A stretch of 64,000 bases of DNA from a virus (IMGVR_UViG_3300020172_001416:1-64000); one strand, 5' to 3'. Shown: positions 20,118 to 28,790, counted from the stretch's first letter. Made by a program: numbers and translations. The notes: generated from the letters alone by a model not told the origin.

Positions 20118-20177
20118 ATGTGCAGTTGTTCCGCAGGTTGTACGTGTAGTTGCTGTGTAAACCACATAACCGATTAA
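20118..20177 (+). CDS. 19-residue cysteine-rich micropeptide
   Basis: The frame encodes MCSCSAGCTCSCCVNHITD, with six Cys in the first 13 residues in CxC and CC spacing, like a metallothionein finger. GGAGG lies upstream (20108-20112). A competing ATG at 20114 gives a 12-codon frame without pattern. Its last codons form the left arm of an 11-bp hairpin, and its stop lies in the loop. Metal binding is an inference from Cys spacing. Confidence 0.5.
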   Translation: MCSCSAGCTCSCCVNHITD

Positions 20178-20204
20178 TTAGGAGGTGATCGACATCGGTT
20201 ATGT
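20164..20204 (+). promoter_or_regulatory. 11-bp hairpin presenting an extended Shine-Dalgarno sequence in its loop
   Basis: ACATAACCGAT (20164-20174) pairs exactly with ATCGGTTATGT (20194-20204). The 19-base loop contains AGGAGGTGATC, complementary to 11 consecutive bases at the 16S rRNA 3' end. The only downstream ORF is six codons (20201-20221). An intrinsic terminator follows at 20246. Confidence 0.65.
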
Positions 20205-20245
20205 CTGGTACAAACCTTTAAGATTTAGGAGACATTGAAAATATA

Positions 20246-20279
20246 ACGGGTCGGCACCCACAAAGTCCGGCCCGTTTTT
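20246..20279 (+). terminator. intrinsic terminator before membrane coiled-coil gene
   Basis: ACGGGTCGG (20246-20254) pairs with CCGGCCCGT (20267-20275), one T.G wobble, followed by five T residues. Confidence 0.85.
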
Positions 20280-20292
20280 CGTTGGAGAATAT

Positions 20293-21291
20293 ATGAATAA
20301 GATTTTTAATTTTAAAACACTAGTTTCATTCTCTGCATTAGCAATTGCAGGATGCGCGGCATTATTCTCGGTAACGGGTATTGGTACTCTGTTTGCTGGA
20401 GCAGCCGTCTCTGCGATGGTAATGGCCAGTGCTTTGGAATTAGGTAAGTTAGTTGGTGTTTCATTCCTCTATCGTTATTGGTCTGAAATACCAAAAGCAT
20501 TAAAAAGTTATATGCTGGTCGCAAGTATTACACTAATCGGTATCACTTCGGCGGGTATCTACGGATACTTGTCCTCAGCATATGCAAAGGTTGCAGCAGA
20601 ACCATTAAAGATGAATGCTGATATTCAAATTTATAATTCACAAGCACAAACACTTGATGAAGAAATTAAACGTAAGACTGCACGATTGGACCAAATCATT
20701 TCACTCCGTGGTCAACAAGAAAATCGTATTGATAATCTCATCAGTAAAAGCACCACGGGGTCAAGTTCAGCAGTTCGGTCAGCACAAAATAGTTTGAATG
20801 AATTAAATAGAACCGCTACGGCATTACAAAAAGAAATCAACCAAACATCCGCTCAACGTGATAGTTTGAAAGCACGTAGTTTAACAAAGGAAGTGGAAAT
20901 CAACACTAACTCTGATATCGGAACATTTGTATACATTTCCAAAGCAATCGGAGTGGAACTTGATACTGTAGTCAAATGGTTCATCTTAATTATTGTATTG
21001 GTATTCGACCCACTTTCTATTTGTTTAGTACTAGCATACAATTTCTTAACCAAACGAGAAGAAAAGAAGTATCAGATATACGGGGAACCCCAACGTACTC
21101 AGCCGCTAGAAAACGAGAAACGACCAGAAGAACCTACAGTAGTAAATCAAACACCAGAAGATTTATTGGCTAGATTGAATAGCGATGACCCGTTTCCGCA
21201 GTATATGACGAAAGAGGAAACTGAGAACGTATTAGATACATTTTGGAAGAAAAAGACTATTAGTAAGCACAAAGATATTAACTTATTTTAA
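20293..21291 (+). CDS. membrane protein with central coiled coil
   Basis: 332 residues. Two or three N-terminal transmembrane helices (about 11-35, 38-58 and 76-97) are followed by a coiled coil (about 110-205, heptad-like KTARLDQIISLRGQQENRIDNL), another transmembrane helix (about 228-250: VVKWFILIIVLVFDPLSICLVLA) and a charged cytoplasmic tail. This arrangement is known from conserved but uncharacterised proteins in T4-like marine phages. A role in membrane remodelling or superinfection exclusion is speculation. Confidence 0.7.
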   Translation: MNKIFNFKTLVSFSALAIAGCAALFSVTGIGTLFAGAAVSAMVMASALELGKLVGVSFLYRYWSEIPKALKSYMLVASITLIGITSAGIYGYLSSAYAKVAAEPLKMNADIQIYNSQAQTLDEEIKRKTARLDQIISLRGQQENRIDNLISKSTTGSSSAVRSAQNSLNELNRTATALQKEINQTSAQRDSLKARSLTKEVEINTNSDIGTFVYISKAIGVELDTVVKWFILIIVLVFDPLSICLVLAYNFLTKREEKKYQIYGEPQRTQPLENEKRPEEPTVVNQTPEDLLARLNSDDPFPQYMTKEETENVLDTFWKKKTISKHKDINLF

Positions 21292-21297
21292 TACCCC

Positions 21298-21326
21298 TTG
21301 ACAACTGCCCCAAAATTGAGTATATT
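21298..21326 (+). promoter_or_regulatory. sigma70-like promoter for UV endonuclease
   Basis: TTGACA 21298-21303, 17-nt spacer, TATATT 21321-21326, 27 bases before the GTG start. Confidence 0.75.
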
Positions 21327-21352
21327 TACTATACTCTCTACTTGGAGGCTCT

Positions 21353-22252
21353 GTGCCTATTAATGTTGGTTATTGTTGTATTAATACATTATTAAATGAC
21401 AAGGGTATTACCACGGGCCGCGCCATGCGAAAGGCTACGTTCGAGGCTAAAGGTCTAAAGTACGCCTCTGAACTTGCGCTAGCTAACACTAAAGACCTTC
21501 TAACAATCCTCAAATGGAACGCCGAAAACGGTGTGACCGTATTTCGTATGGGGTCTGGTATTTTTCCGTGGGGCACTGAATACAAGGCGACGAGTCTCCC
21601 CGACTACTTTGCTATTGTTAGTACACTTAAAGCAGCTGGTGACTATGCCAAGCAGACTGGTCAGCGTATCACCGCACACCCAGACCACTTTGTAAAGTTG
21701 GGGTCAGCTAATCCAAAAGCCGTTGAGAACTCTATCAAAGACTTGGAACTGCATTCCGAAGTATTTGACTATATGGGATTGGAAACTAGTCCGTACAATG
21801 CAATCAACATTCACGTTGGCATGAACTTCTCCGAAGAGACTGCACAACGGTGGATTGATAATTTCCGTAGGTTGTCACCGAACCTTCAAGCACGTATGGT
21901 GGTCGAGAATGACGACAAGGAAAATGCATTCTCTATCATTCAACTGTTTACCTATCTTCATGCAGAATTGGGTATCCCACTTACGTTTGACTATTTCCAT
22001 CACCAGTTTCACCCCGATGGACTGACCACCCAAGAAGCAGCAGAACTTGCCGCTGGTACGTGGCCGGAAGGTATTACTCCACTCTTTCACTATAGCGAGA
22101 GTAAAAATGTTAATGAGAACGTTACGGGCAACCCTCGCGCTCACGCTGATTATGTGTTTTCTCGTATTGACGATTTTGGACTCACGTTGGATGTTGACCT
22201 CGAAGCAAAAGCAAAAGAACTAGCACTATTCAAATATCGGGAGTTGGTATGA
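21353..22252 (+). CDS. UV-damage endonuclease (UvdE)
   Basis: 299 residues starting at GTG 21353 behind GGAGG. The UvdE TIM-barrel pattern is clear: INVGYCCINTLL at the N-terminus, TTGRAMRKATF, FRMGSGIFPWGTE, RITAHPDHFVKLGS, NIHVG, VVENDDKENAFS, LTFDYFHHQFHPDG and FHYSES. The Glu, Asp and His residues in these blocks bind three metal ions. The enzyme nicks DNA 5' of cyclobutane dimers and 6-4 photoproducts. Its own promoter suggests early expression. The stop overlaps the next small gene (ATGA). Confidence 0.93.
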   Translation: MPINVGYCCINTLLNDKGITTGRAMRKATFEAKGLKYASELALANTKDLLTILKWNAENGVTVFRMGSGIFPWGTEYKATSLPDYFAIVSTLKAAGDYAKQTGQRITAHPDHFVKLGSANPKAVENSIKDLELHSEVFDYMGLETSPYNAINIHVGMNFSEETAQRWIDNFRRLSPNLQARMVVENDDKENAFSIIQLFTYLHAELGIPLTFDYFHHQFHPDGLTTQEAAELAAGTWPEGITPLFHYSESKNVNENVTGNPRAHADYVFSRIDDFGLTLDVDLEAKAKELALFKYRELV

Positions 22253-22398
22253 CAGAAAAGATAACTTCATTTTTCGACGATGTAGTACAGTTTTTGTTTT
22301 TTCTATTGACAACAATGACAATTTCGTTTATATATGGTCTATATGGTATTTTTTTAGTCGTTCGTGAAATTAAGAATTTTCTAACACGGAAGGTATAA
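22249..22398 (+). CDS. small single-span membrane protein
   Basis: 49 residues, MTEKITSFFDDVVQ then a hydrophobic span (FLFFLLTTMTISFIYGLYGIF) and a basic tail (REIKNFLTRKV). It overlaps UvdE by four bases and the next gene by one (TAATG), so it is translated as part of the same unit despite weak ribosome-binding signals. The function is unknown. Confidence 0.65.
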   Translation: MTEKITSFFDDVVQFLFFLLTTMTISFIYGLYGIFLVVREIKNFLTRKV

Positions 22399-23036
22399 TG
22401 ACGCCGTTGATTTCCTTTGCAATCACTACACATAATGAAGGAGAATATATTCGTGACCTCCTCGACCAGCTGATTCCACATTGTGAACAAACTGGTGATG
22501 AGATTGTGGTTGTGGATGATAATTCTACCGACCCATTCACTTCGTCTATGTTATACGATTATGCAGACAAGGATAAGATTGGGCTATATCAGCATGAACT
22601 GAATCACGACTTTGCCGCACATAAAAACTTTTTAAATAGTAAGTGTAATGGAGAATATATTTTCCAAGTGGATGCAGATGAGAAGTTTAACGGCAATCTA
22701 TTAACCTATCTGCACGATATTGTAGACAATAACAAAAATATAGATGTGTTTCTTATTCCACGCGTCAACGTTGTTAGTGGATTAACTGACGACGATATTA
22801 GACGATGGGGATGGCGAATTAACGAGAAGGGTTGGGTAATGTTCCCCGACTATCAGACTCGTCTGTATCGGAACGCAGAATATATCAAGTGGGAAGGAAA
22901 GGTGCATGAAAGGATTGTAGGATACCAGACCCACGCACCACTTCCAGCAGAAGAAGAGTGGAGTCTGTATCACATCAAGGATATAGTTAGACAAAGACAG
23001 CAAAATAATTTTTACGAAACTTTAGTAGAACGGTAA
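22398..23036 (+). CDS. family 2 glycosyltransferase
   Basis: 212 residues. The GT2 fold pattern is clear: ISFAITTHNEGEYIRDLLDQL at the N-terminus, EIVVVDDNSTDP, then HKNFLNSKCNGEYIFQVDADE with the DxD motif (about 95-97). The C-terminal WEGKVHERI resembles the acceptor loop of lipid-sugar-type GT2 enzymes. It probably decorates a phage or host glycan. The next ORF is a homing endonuclease inserted between this gene and the IMPDH-like gene. Confidence 0.88.
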   Translation: MTPLISFAITTHNEGEYIRDLLDQLIPHCEQTGDEIVVVDDNSTDPFTSSMLYDYADKDKIGLYQHELNHDFAAHKNFLNSKCNGEYIFQVDADEKFNGNLLTYLHDIVDNNKNIDVFLIPRVNVVSGLTDDDIRRWGWRINEKGWVMFPDYQTRLYRNAEYIKWEGKVHERIVGYQTHAPLPAEEEWSLYHIKDIVRQRQQNNFYETLVER

Positions 23037-23084
23037 GAAACACAAAATGAATGATATGTATATATGTACCAAATGGAGAACTAT

Positions 23085-23900
23085 ATGCAATATCAACGAA
23101 TTTGTCCTAGCTGTAACAAAATAGTATATTCTAATACTAAACGAGTAATTGATGAAGCTATAAAAAAAGGAAGATTATGTTTTCAATGCGCAAAAGTAAA
23201 ATATAATACAGAAGAAGAAAAAAGAATAGCTTCAAACAATCGCAGAACAAAATGTGTTAGTAAAAAAGTTGGAGTATTCACTAGAAATTGTCCAACGTGT
23301 GGTATTAGTATGAAATACTCTACCATATACGAAGTAAATCGGCATAACAAAAATGAGACAAAATGTGTATCCTGTGCAGCAAAAAATAAAAAGTTTTCCG
23401 AAGAACATAGAAAAAATTTATCAAAAGCAAATACAGGAAAACATCATTCGGAAGAAACACGAACCAAACTAAGTATCCTTAATAAAGGAAAAAAACTTTC
23501 TGAAGAAACAAAGAAAAAAATAGCAGAAAGCAATCGTGGTAAGTCTCATACAAATGAAGCTATACAAAAAATGCGCGTGTCTACATTAAACCGACTGGAA
23601 AAAACAATAGGACAAGTATCACCTAGATACAATCCCGAAGCTTGTAAAGCCATTGACGAATATGGTAGATTGTATGGTTATAATTTCCAACATGCAGAAA
23701 ATGGCGGAGAGTTCTATATTAAAGAACTTGGATACTGGGTTGACGGATACGATAAAGAACAAAATGTCGTGATTGAATATTACGAAAATTTTCATAATAG
23801 ACAAAAGAAAAAAGATTTACGTAGACAAAAAGAAATAGTAGAACATCTAAAATGTAACTTTATCATATTAAAGGACGGTTATGACATCACTACACGGTAA
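23085..23900 (+). CDS. homing endonuclease with zinc modules and NUMOD3 repeats
   Basis: 271 residues from ATG 23085 (GGAGAA upstream). Two zinc knuckle pairs (CPSC/CFQC and CPTC/CVSC) precede NUMOD3-type DNA-binding repeats (SEEHRKNLSKANTGKHHS, SEETRTKLSILNKGKKLS, SEETKKKIAESNRGKSHT). The C-terminal domain (GYWVDGYDKEQNVVIEYYE, then a Lys-rich helix) looks like a Vsr/PD-(D/E)XK nuclease. Codon use is more AT-rich than in neighbours, indicating insertion. Its last 20 bases overlap the start of the IMPDH-like gene. Confidence 0.83.
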   Translation: MQYQRICPSCNKIVYSNTKRVIDEAIKKGRLCFQCAKVKYNTEEEKRIASNNRRTKCVSKKVGVFTRNCPTCGISMKYSTIYEVNRHNKNETKCVSCAAKNKKFSEEHRKNLSKANTGKHHSEETRTKLSILNKGKKLSEETKKKIAESNRGKSHTNEAIQKMRVSTLNRLEKTIGQVSPRYNPEACKAIDEYGRLYGYNFQHAENGGEFYIKELGYWVDGYDKEQNVVIEYYENFHNRQKKKDLRRQKEIVEHLKCNFIILKDGYDITTR

Positions 23901-24981
23901 ACAAGCTCTCACCTACGACGATATCCAACTTATCCCTGCGTTTTCGGATATTGAATCTCGTCAGAATATTGACCTCACAACTAAACTAACAACTAATTAT
24001 AGTATTAGGGTTCCATTCGTCGCATCTCCTATGGACACGGTTTGTGATAGTGAAATGGCAATCGCAATGGCAGAACTAGGTGGAGTGGGTATCATTCACC
24101 GGTTTATGACGATTGAAGAACAAGGTGCACAAGTACATCGTGTAAAGATGGCTGTTGATGCCGGTATTGCGGTGACCTATTTTGCAAACATAGATAATAT
24201 GAGTGGTCTTGAAGAAATGGAGGCACAATATAGAAGAAGGCGGCAAGTTCCAATCGCCGCAGCAATCGGTGCAAACGGTGACTATTTTGAACGAGCATTT
24301 GAGTTGGTTACTAAGGGTGCGAATATTATCTTGATTGACGTAGCACACGGATATCACACGTTTGTTCGTGATGCGTTAATGAGACTAAAAAAAGAACTTC
24401 CGTCTAACGTTGATATTATCGCAGGAAATGTTGCTACTGGTAAGGCAGCACTAGCACTTCAAGATTGGGGAGCCGACGCAGTTCGTGTTGGAATCGGCGG
24501 TGGCTCACTTTGTACGACTCGTATCAAGACGGGGTTCGGTGTTCCGAATGTAACATCACTTGAAGATTGCGCTCGTCAACTCACCGTTCCAGTTCTTGCC
24601 TGTGGCGGAATCAGAAATAGTGGTGACATTGCAAAGGCACTTGGTCTTGGAGCGAGTTCGGTGATTCTCGGGTCACTTCTAGCAGGAACAAAAGAAGCAC
24701 CGGGTGCTATAATTGAAAAGTCAACTGGACTATATAAGCGGTATCGTGGAGCCGCCTCGTTGGAAACGAAGAGTGTTCACGGGCAAGCAAAGAGAAATGT
24801 GGAAGGAGAATCAACTATCGTACCTTTCAAGGGTAAGGTAAAGTTCGTTGTGGATGGACTAACAGATGGATTACGTTCTGCTCTGTCGTATGCTGGAGCA
24901 CGAAATCTTGAAGAGTTTATCCCAGAATATGTGGTGGTCACCAATGCAGGTATGGCAGAGGCAAAACCACACTTACTATAA
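23881..24981 (+). CDS. IMP dehydrogenase/GMP reductase family protein, no CBS domains
   Basis: 366 residues. The TIM barrel begins [15 protein letters not shown], followed by [39 protein letters not shown] and the catalytic loop [19 protein letters not shown] with Cys near 211 (usual form GIGPGS). Phosphate-binding segments are [20 protein letters not shown] and YKRYRGAAS, where IMPDH has YRGMGS. There is no CBS insertion, so it is compact like GMP reductase. IMPDH makes XMP for guanine nucleotides; GMP reductase does the reverse. The choice cannot be settled by eye. It may serve the PurA/PurZ-type enzyme. Confidence 0.87.
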   Translation: MTSLHGKQALTYDDIQLIPAFSDIESRQNIDLTTKLTTNYSIRVPFVASPMDTVCDSEMAIAMAELGGVGIIHRFMTIEEQGAQVHRVKMAVDAGIAVTYFANIDNMSGLEEMEAQYRRRRQVPIAAAIGANGDYFERAFELVTKGANIILIDVAHGYHTFVRDALMRLKKELPSNVDIIAGNVATGKAALALQDWGADAVRVGIGGGSLCTTRIKTGFGVPNVTSLEDCARQLTVPVLACGGIRNSGDIAKALGLGASSVILGSLLAGTKEAPGAIIEKSTGLYKRYRGAASLETKSVHGQAKRNVEGESTIVPFKGKVKFVVDGLTDGLRSALSYAGARNLEEFIPEYVVVTNAGMAEAKPHLL

Positions 24982-24993
24982 CCGGAGGAACCT

Positions 24994-25521
24994 ATGAAAT
25001 ACCTCTCTGTGGTAGTAATAGCATTAATGGTTATAGCAGCCGGTACAGCAAAGACAGTATATGTTCCCGATGGTGTAGTGCGGTCAGAACCGACTGAATT
25101 GGAAAAGTTTCTTGACCACATGGCTCAACGGGAAAGTGACAATACCCCAAATGTAGTCAATAAGTTTGGGATGATGGGTAAATACCAATTTGACCCAAGA
25201 ACAGTTAAGGTCTTGGGGTTTCGGGTGTCAAAGAATCAATTCCTGCGTAATCCTCAATTACAGGACAGCGTAATGGTAAGCTATATGAGAGCAAATAACT
25301 CTCTACTGGACCGTATTATCGAAAATTACGAAGGTCGGAAGTTTAAGGGTATCAAAATCACCCGTTCTGGTGTTCTGGCTGCCGCTCATTTGGCTGGTGC
25401 TGGTAATGTTAAAAAGTATTTTACGGACGGGGACATGCACGGTAGGACGGATGCAAATGGTACGTCAATACGGGACTACTTGCAGGAATTCAACAAGTAT
25501 AAACTAAGGGAAACTTTCTAA
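24994..25521 (+). CDS. exported lysozyme/transglycosylase-like protein
   Basis: 175 residues. The signal peptide is MKYLSVVVIALMVIAAGTA. A lysozyme-like fold is suggested by FLDHMAQRESDNTPNVVNKF with a candidate catalytic Glu (about 47), GMMGKYQFDPRTVKVLGF and GVLAAAHLAGAGNVKKYF. That set resembles SLT-type peptidoglycan hydrolases in phages. It is the third exported or endolysin-type wall enzyme here, with GH19 and amidase. It is coupled to the next gene (TAATG). Confidence 0.68.
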   Translation: MKYLSVVVIALMVIAAGTAKTVYVPDGVVRSEPTELEKFLDHMAQRESDNTPNVVNKFGMMGKYQFDPRTVKVLGFRVSKNQFLRNPQLQDSVMVSYMRANNSLLDRIIENYEGRKFKGIKITRSGVLAAAHLAGAGNVKKYFTDGDMHGRTDANGTSIRDYLQEFNKYKLRETF

Positions 25522-25814
25522 TGTTAATTTTTTTGGTCGTGATCTTGACAATTCTTGTCACAGCGTTATCTTTCGCAACATATAACTTGTTAAAGAAAAA
25601 CGAAAGGATGGAAGACGCAATTAATCAGTTTTACGGTCGCACAAATGCTACCGTAAGACTGATGCGTAGTTTAGATAGTCGTCAAATGTTTGAACAAGAC
25701 GACGAAGTAGGAGCCGTTTTTAAACAATTGGTAGAATGCACAGATTTACTTTATGCATTCGTTACGGAGATACGTAATGGCAACAGTAACATCAACGAAG
25801 AAGAAGAGCGATAA
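25521..25814 (+). CDS. small membrane protein preceding late sigma factor
   Basis: 97 residues. The N-terminal transmembrane helix (MLIFLVVILTILVTALSFATYNLL) is followed by a helical acidic region and an EEEER end. It overlaps the late sigma gene by 38 bases. Small membrane proteins of this type precede gp55 in several T4-like marine phages, to my knowledge. The function is unknown. Confidence 0.68.
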   Translation: MLIFLVVILTILVTALSFATYNLLKKNERMEDAINQFYGRTNATVRLMRSLDSRQMFEQDDEVGAVFKQLVECTDLLYAFVTEIRNGNSNINEEEER

Positions 25815-26523
25815 GGTATATTTTACAGAAGATACTGAAAAGGCGATAATCGCATACAACAAGTCTACAGATTTAGACGAACGAGAACAAATATTTAGAA
25901 GTAAAATTCAAAGACCGCTTGATAAACTAGCAGAGAATGTTATCAATCGGTTCAAATTTCCATATATGGAGGGTACCTTCGACGAAATTAAGGCGCAGGT
26001 AGTCTCCTTTCTGGTTATCAATTTACATAAATTTACCGAAGATAAGGGTAAAGCGTTCTCATACTTCAGTGTAATCGCAAAAAATTATCTTATATTACAT
26101 AACAATAACTCATATAAGGAAGAAAAGCGAGTATTGTACTTCTCAGACCAAACTGAAGAGTCGTTTACTTTGGAGGAAATGCTAATAGTAGAGCCGGAAA
26201 CCCGTGACTCTACGGTAGATATGAAAGAATTTCTCCGTCTTTTGGTAGACTATTGGGAATTCAACACAACAAAGATATTCAAGAAAAAGCGTGACATAGA
26301 AATTGCTTCTGCTATCGTAAAACTTATCGAACGTATTGATAATATCGATAATTTTAACAAGAAAGCTCTTTATTTGATGGTTCGGGAGATGACTAATTAT
26401 AAAACTGCTCACATTACCAAGGTCATCAATAAGATGCGTCCGCATATTATTAGAATGTTGGGAGAATTTAGACGCAACGGACATTTATCAGACCCATCCC
26501 ACTATTTCTCGTATAAAAAGTAA
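25777..26523 (+). CDS. late-transcription sigma factor (T4 gp55-like)
   Basis: 248 residues from ATG 25777 (GGAG nine bases upstream); an earlier in-frame ATG lies deep in the preceding gene. The region IIAYNKSTDLDEREQIFRSK through RPLDKLAENVINRFKFPYM, followed by FSYFSVIAKNYLILHNN, matches the gp55/sigma region 2 pattern of T4-like phages. The C-terminal part (NFNKKALYLMVREMTNYKTAHITKVINKM) is helical and recalls the sigma-like DNA-binding end. In T4, gp55 with gp33 and gp45 directs polymerase to late promoters. Its target here may be the CTATTTATA motif. Confidence 0.85.
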   Translation: MATVTSTKKKSDKVYFTEDTEKAIIAYNKSTDLDEREQIFRSKIQRPLDKLAENVINRFKFPYMEGTFDEIKAQVVSFLVINLHKFTEDKGKAFSYFSVIAKNYLILHNNNSYKEEKRVLYFSDQTEESFTLEEMLIVEPETRDSTVDMKEFLRLLVDYWEFNTTKIFKKKRDIEIASAIVKLIERIDNIDNFNKKALYLMVREMTNYKTAHITKVINKMRPHIIRMLGEFRRNGHLSDPSHYFSYKK

Positions 26524-26550
26524 ATCCTATCTATTTATAATATAGGATTT
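26522..26550 (+). promoter_or_regulatory. hairpin with CTATTTATA in loop, ahead of baseplate operon
   Basis: AAATCCTAT (26522-26530) and ATAGGATTT (26542-26550) are exact complements. The loop contains CTATTTATA (26531-26539), 24 bases before the next ATG. It may be both terminator and late promoter. Confidence 0.6.
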
Positions 26551-26562
26551 TAGGGGGTCTTT

Positions 26563-26949
26563 ATGGATATCAATTCCGAACTGTATGATGGGAAAAGTCT
26601 AGCCGACATTTTCTCAGAAATTCACAAAAATACCGACAGTAAACGGGCACAAATCAACTCGTTTATCATGAAAATGGTCCAACTCATCCGTACTCCAGAA
26701 GATGCGGCTGTGATTGGACCAATTGTGCAGGGATTCTTAGAAGTGAATGTCAAGAACGATGAACACTTGGTCCGTGTTGCACAAATTGCCCAACGCATCG
26801 TATCGGTTGGCGTCAAGTCTAATGCTTCTCTAGACGGATTATTGTCAGAAGAAGAAAAGAATGCACTGTTAAAGGATATCAACGTCGAAATCCAAGGACT
26901 TCAAGAAGATGTGAAGGACTTGGATGATGTGTTTGCAGAGAAGAGCTAA
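26563..26949 (+). CDS. conserved phage structural-operon protein
   Basis: 128 residues behind GGGGG. All-helical: LADIFSEIHKNTDSKRAQINSFI and PEDAAVIGPIVQGFLEVNVKNDEHLVRVAQIAQRIV, then an acidic tail. It is the first gene of the baseplate operon, so a chaperone, assembly or minor structural role is likely. The next ATG overlaps its stop (TAATG). I recognise the type from T4-like marine phages but not a function. Confidence 0.68.
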   Translation: MDINSELYDGKSLADIFSEIHKNTDSKRAQINSFIMKMVQLIRTPEDAAVIGPIVQGFLEVNVKNDEHLVRVAQIAQRIVSVGVKSNASLDGLLSEEEKNALLKDINVEIQGLQEDVKDLDDVFAEKS

Positions 26950-28325
26950 TGTCATCATTTGGACCGATATCGTACAATATTGATATCAACCAACTGGGAG
27001 CTTCACAGTTCCCACGGTTTTCTATCACACAACCAACACCGTATCAAGATGGCTTGGTAGAAGATGTGATTTTAAACGAACTACACCCACAGTATGCGGC
27101 AGACGGTAGTAATGTTGGTATGGTTCAAGTTAGATTTATTCCTAGTGATAGAGGCGTGCCGAAGGAAAAATTAAACTGGGCGGCTCCGATTGATTCTAGT
27201 ATACGTGAATATCCCTTAAAAAATGAACTGGTATTGGTATTTTATTCCCTCGGTCGTTTATTCTATACTCGCAGAATTAATTCAACTAATAAAATTACTG
27301 AAAGTTCTTGGCCTGGATTAAGTCAACGGTTTTCGCCCACCGAACCAAGTCAAAATCAGAGTGATGCGGCCCAGTTAGCGGCTCAAGGTGGAACCGCATA
27401 CAGACCGTGGGGAAGTCAGCAACAGTTTAGTTTGGGTGATGAATTTAGCGAAAATCCAACAGTTCGTATGGTTCGACCGAACGAGGGTGATTTAATTGTA
27501 CAAGGTAGATTTGGTAATATTATTAGATTTGGTTCAAGTCTATTTAGTAACCCAAACACTAACACTCCACAGCCAAATATACTGTTAACCGTTGGGCAGA
27601 GTCCAAATAAAATTACATCGATAGACATTAATAGAGACGGTACGCAAGAAACCGTAGTAGGTGGGACGTATGGATTAACCTACGAGGATATTAATAAGGA
27701 TAAAAGCACTATTTGGATGGTTACCGATGAGCAGGTGGGATTTGCGGCCGCAACGTTGGATAGTCCGGCCCATCTTAGGTCATCAGAAAACCAAAATTCA
27801 AACGTTTATACCGGAGCACAGGTATTCATAAACTCCGATAGATTAGTTCTAAACAGTAAAATTAATGAAATTTCCCTATTTTCTAAGGCAGAAATCAACC
27901 TTAGTGCAGTAAAGTCGATAACACTAGATTCTCAAGAATCGGTAAGAATGACGACAGATAGAGATATTAAGCTACAGGCATATAACGACGTGTTGATTAA
28001 AGGACGTACGGTATCTGTTGTGGCGTCAAACGATATATCCTACGGAACGTCAGGAAACTACATAATATCGGGTAAAAAGATATTTATAGGTTCGGGGCAA
28101 GACGAAACACAACCAATGGTTTTGGGCGGACAGTTATCTGTGTTTTTAAAGAACGTGGTATCTGCCTTACGAGATATAAGTATTTCATTTGTACCATCAC
28201 CAACCGCCGCGGCGTCTGCTACAAGATTGGCAACAACATTAGTACAGCTGACAGCGGACATCTCGTTAGGTAAGGGAGCGTCTTTTAATAGTACAAGTAA
28301 TTTTACTTCAAAAACCAATGACTGA
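26949..28325 (+). CDS. baseplate hub/spike-like protein (gp5-type OB domain)
   Basis: 458 residues. The N-terminal 110 residues contain an OB-fold-type segment (GMVQVRFIPSDRG, LVLVFYSLGRLFYTRR). The middle has FSENPTVRMVRPNEGDLIVQGRFGNIIRFGSS. The C-terminal part is repetitive beta (DSQESVRMTTDRDIKLQAYNDV), like the beta-helix needle of gp5 or VgrG. No lysozyme domain is present. It is probably the central spike of the baseplate. Confidence 0.7.
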   Translation: MSSFGPISYNIDINQLGASQFPRFSITQPTPYQDGLVEDVILNELHPQYAADGSNVGMVQVRFIPSDRGVPKEKLNWAAPIDSSIREYPLKNELVLVFYSLGRLFYTRRINSTNKITESSWPGLSQRFSPTEPSQNQSDAAQLAAQGGTAYRPWGSQQQFSLGDEFSENPTVRMVRPNEGDLIVQGRFGNIIRFGSSLFSNPNTNTPQPNILLTVGQSPNKITSIDINRDGTQETVVGGTYGLTYEDINKDKSTIWMVTDEQVGFAAATLDSPAHLRSSENQNSNVYTGAQVFINSDRLVLNSKINEISLFSKAEINLSAVKSITLDSQESVRMTTDRDIKLQAYNDVLIKGRTVSVVASNDISYGTSGNYIISGKKIFIGSGQDETQPMVLGGQLSVFLKNVVSALRDISISFVPSPTAAASATRLATTLVQLTADISLGKGASFNSTSNFTSKTND

Positions 28326-28327
28326 TT

Positions 28328-28780
28328 ATGGCAATACCAAGTAATTTTTTACCAAACAATGCAGTCAGTTTACAAAATACGTCTGCGTCGGCAGCAGAAA
28401 TTAGATTAGGTTTTCAACCTGTGCTTGATAATATTGTACCACCAAGTACATTTGTAAGTGGAAGTTTGGACGAAGCAAGAACTAAAGCACTAAACGCGGC
28501 TCAGATATATACGAATTCGCTACCTACAGCCCCAACGATTCCATCGTTTCCACTAAGTACTCCAGCGTTTCCTCCAAAACGGCCGTCGTTCGCAGAAATT
28601 AAAAATTATGTTGAAACAAGAATAGAAAGTATAAACATTAAACGACAACAAGAGTCGGTAACTGCACATAAGGAAACGCTTAAAGCACAAGAAAATCCAT
28701 TTACCTATAGACAATCACTTAAAACTACAAAACAATCTACGATGGAAAATGTGGTTCTCGGAAGATTTAATACCAAATAG
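28328..28780 (+). CDS. hypothetical baseplate-operon protein
   Basis: 150 residues. An Asn/Ala/Ser-rich N-terminus and a Pro-rich centre (PTAPTIPSFPLSTPAFPPKR) precede a helical charged C-terminus (FAEIKNYVETRIESINIKRQ). This resembles a flexible linker or tip-binding protein. Placed between spike-like and gp25-like genes, it is probably a minor baseplate component. No motif is known. Confidence 0.62.
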   Translation: MAIPSNFLPNNAVSLQNTSASAAEIRLGFQPVLDNIVPPSTFVSGSLDEARTKALNAAQIYTNSLPTAPTIPSFPLSTPAFPPKRPSFAEIKNYVETRIESINIKRQQESVTAHKETLKAQENPFTYRQSLKTTKQSTMENVVLGRFNTK

Positions 28781-28790
28781 AGGATAATAT

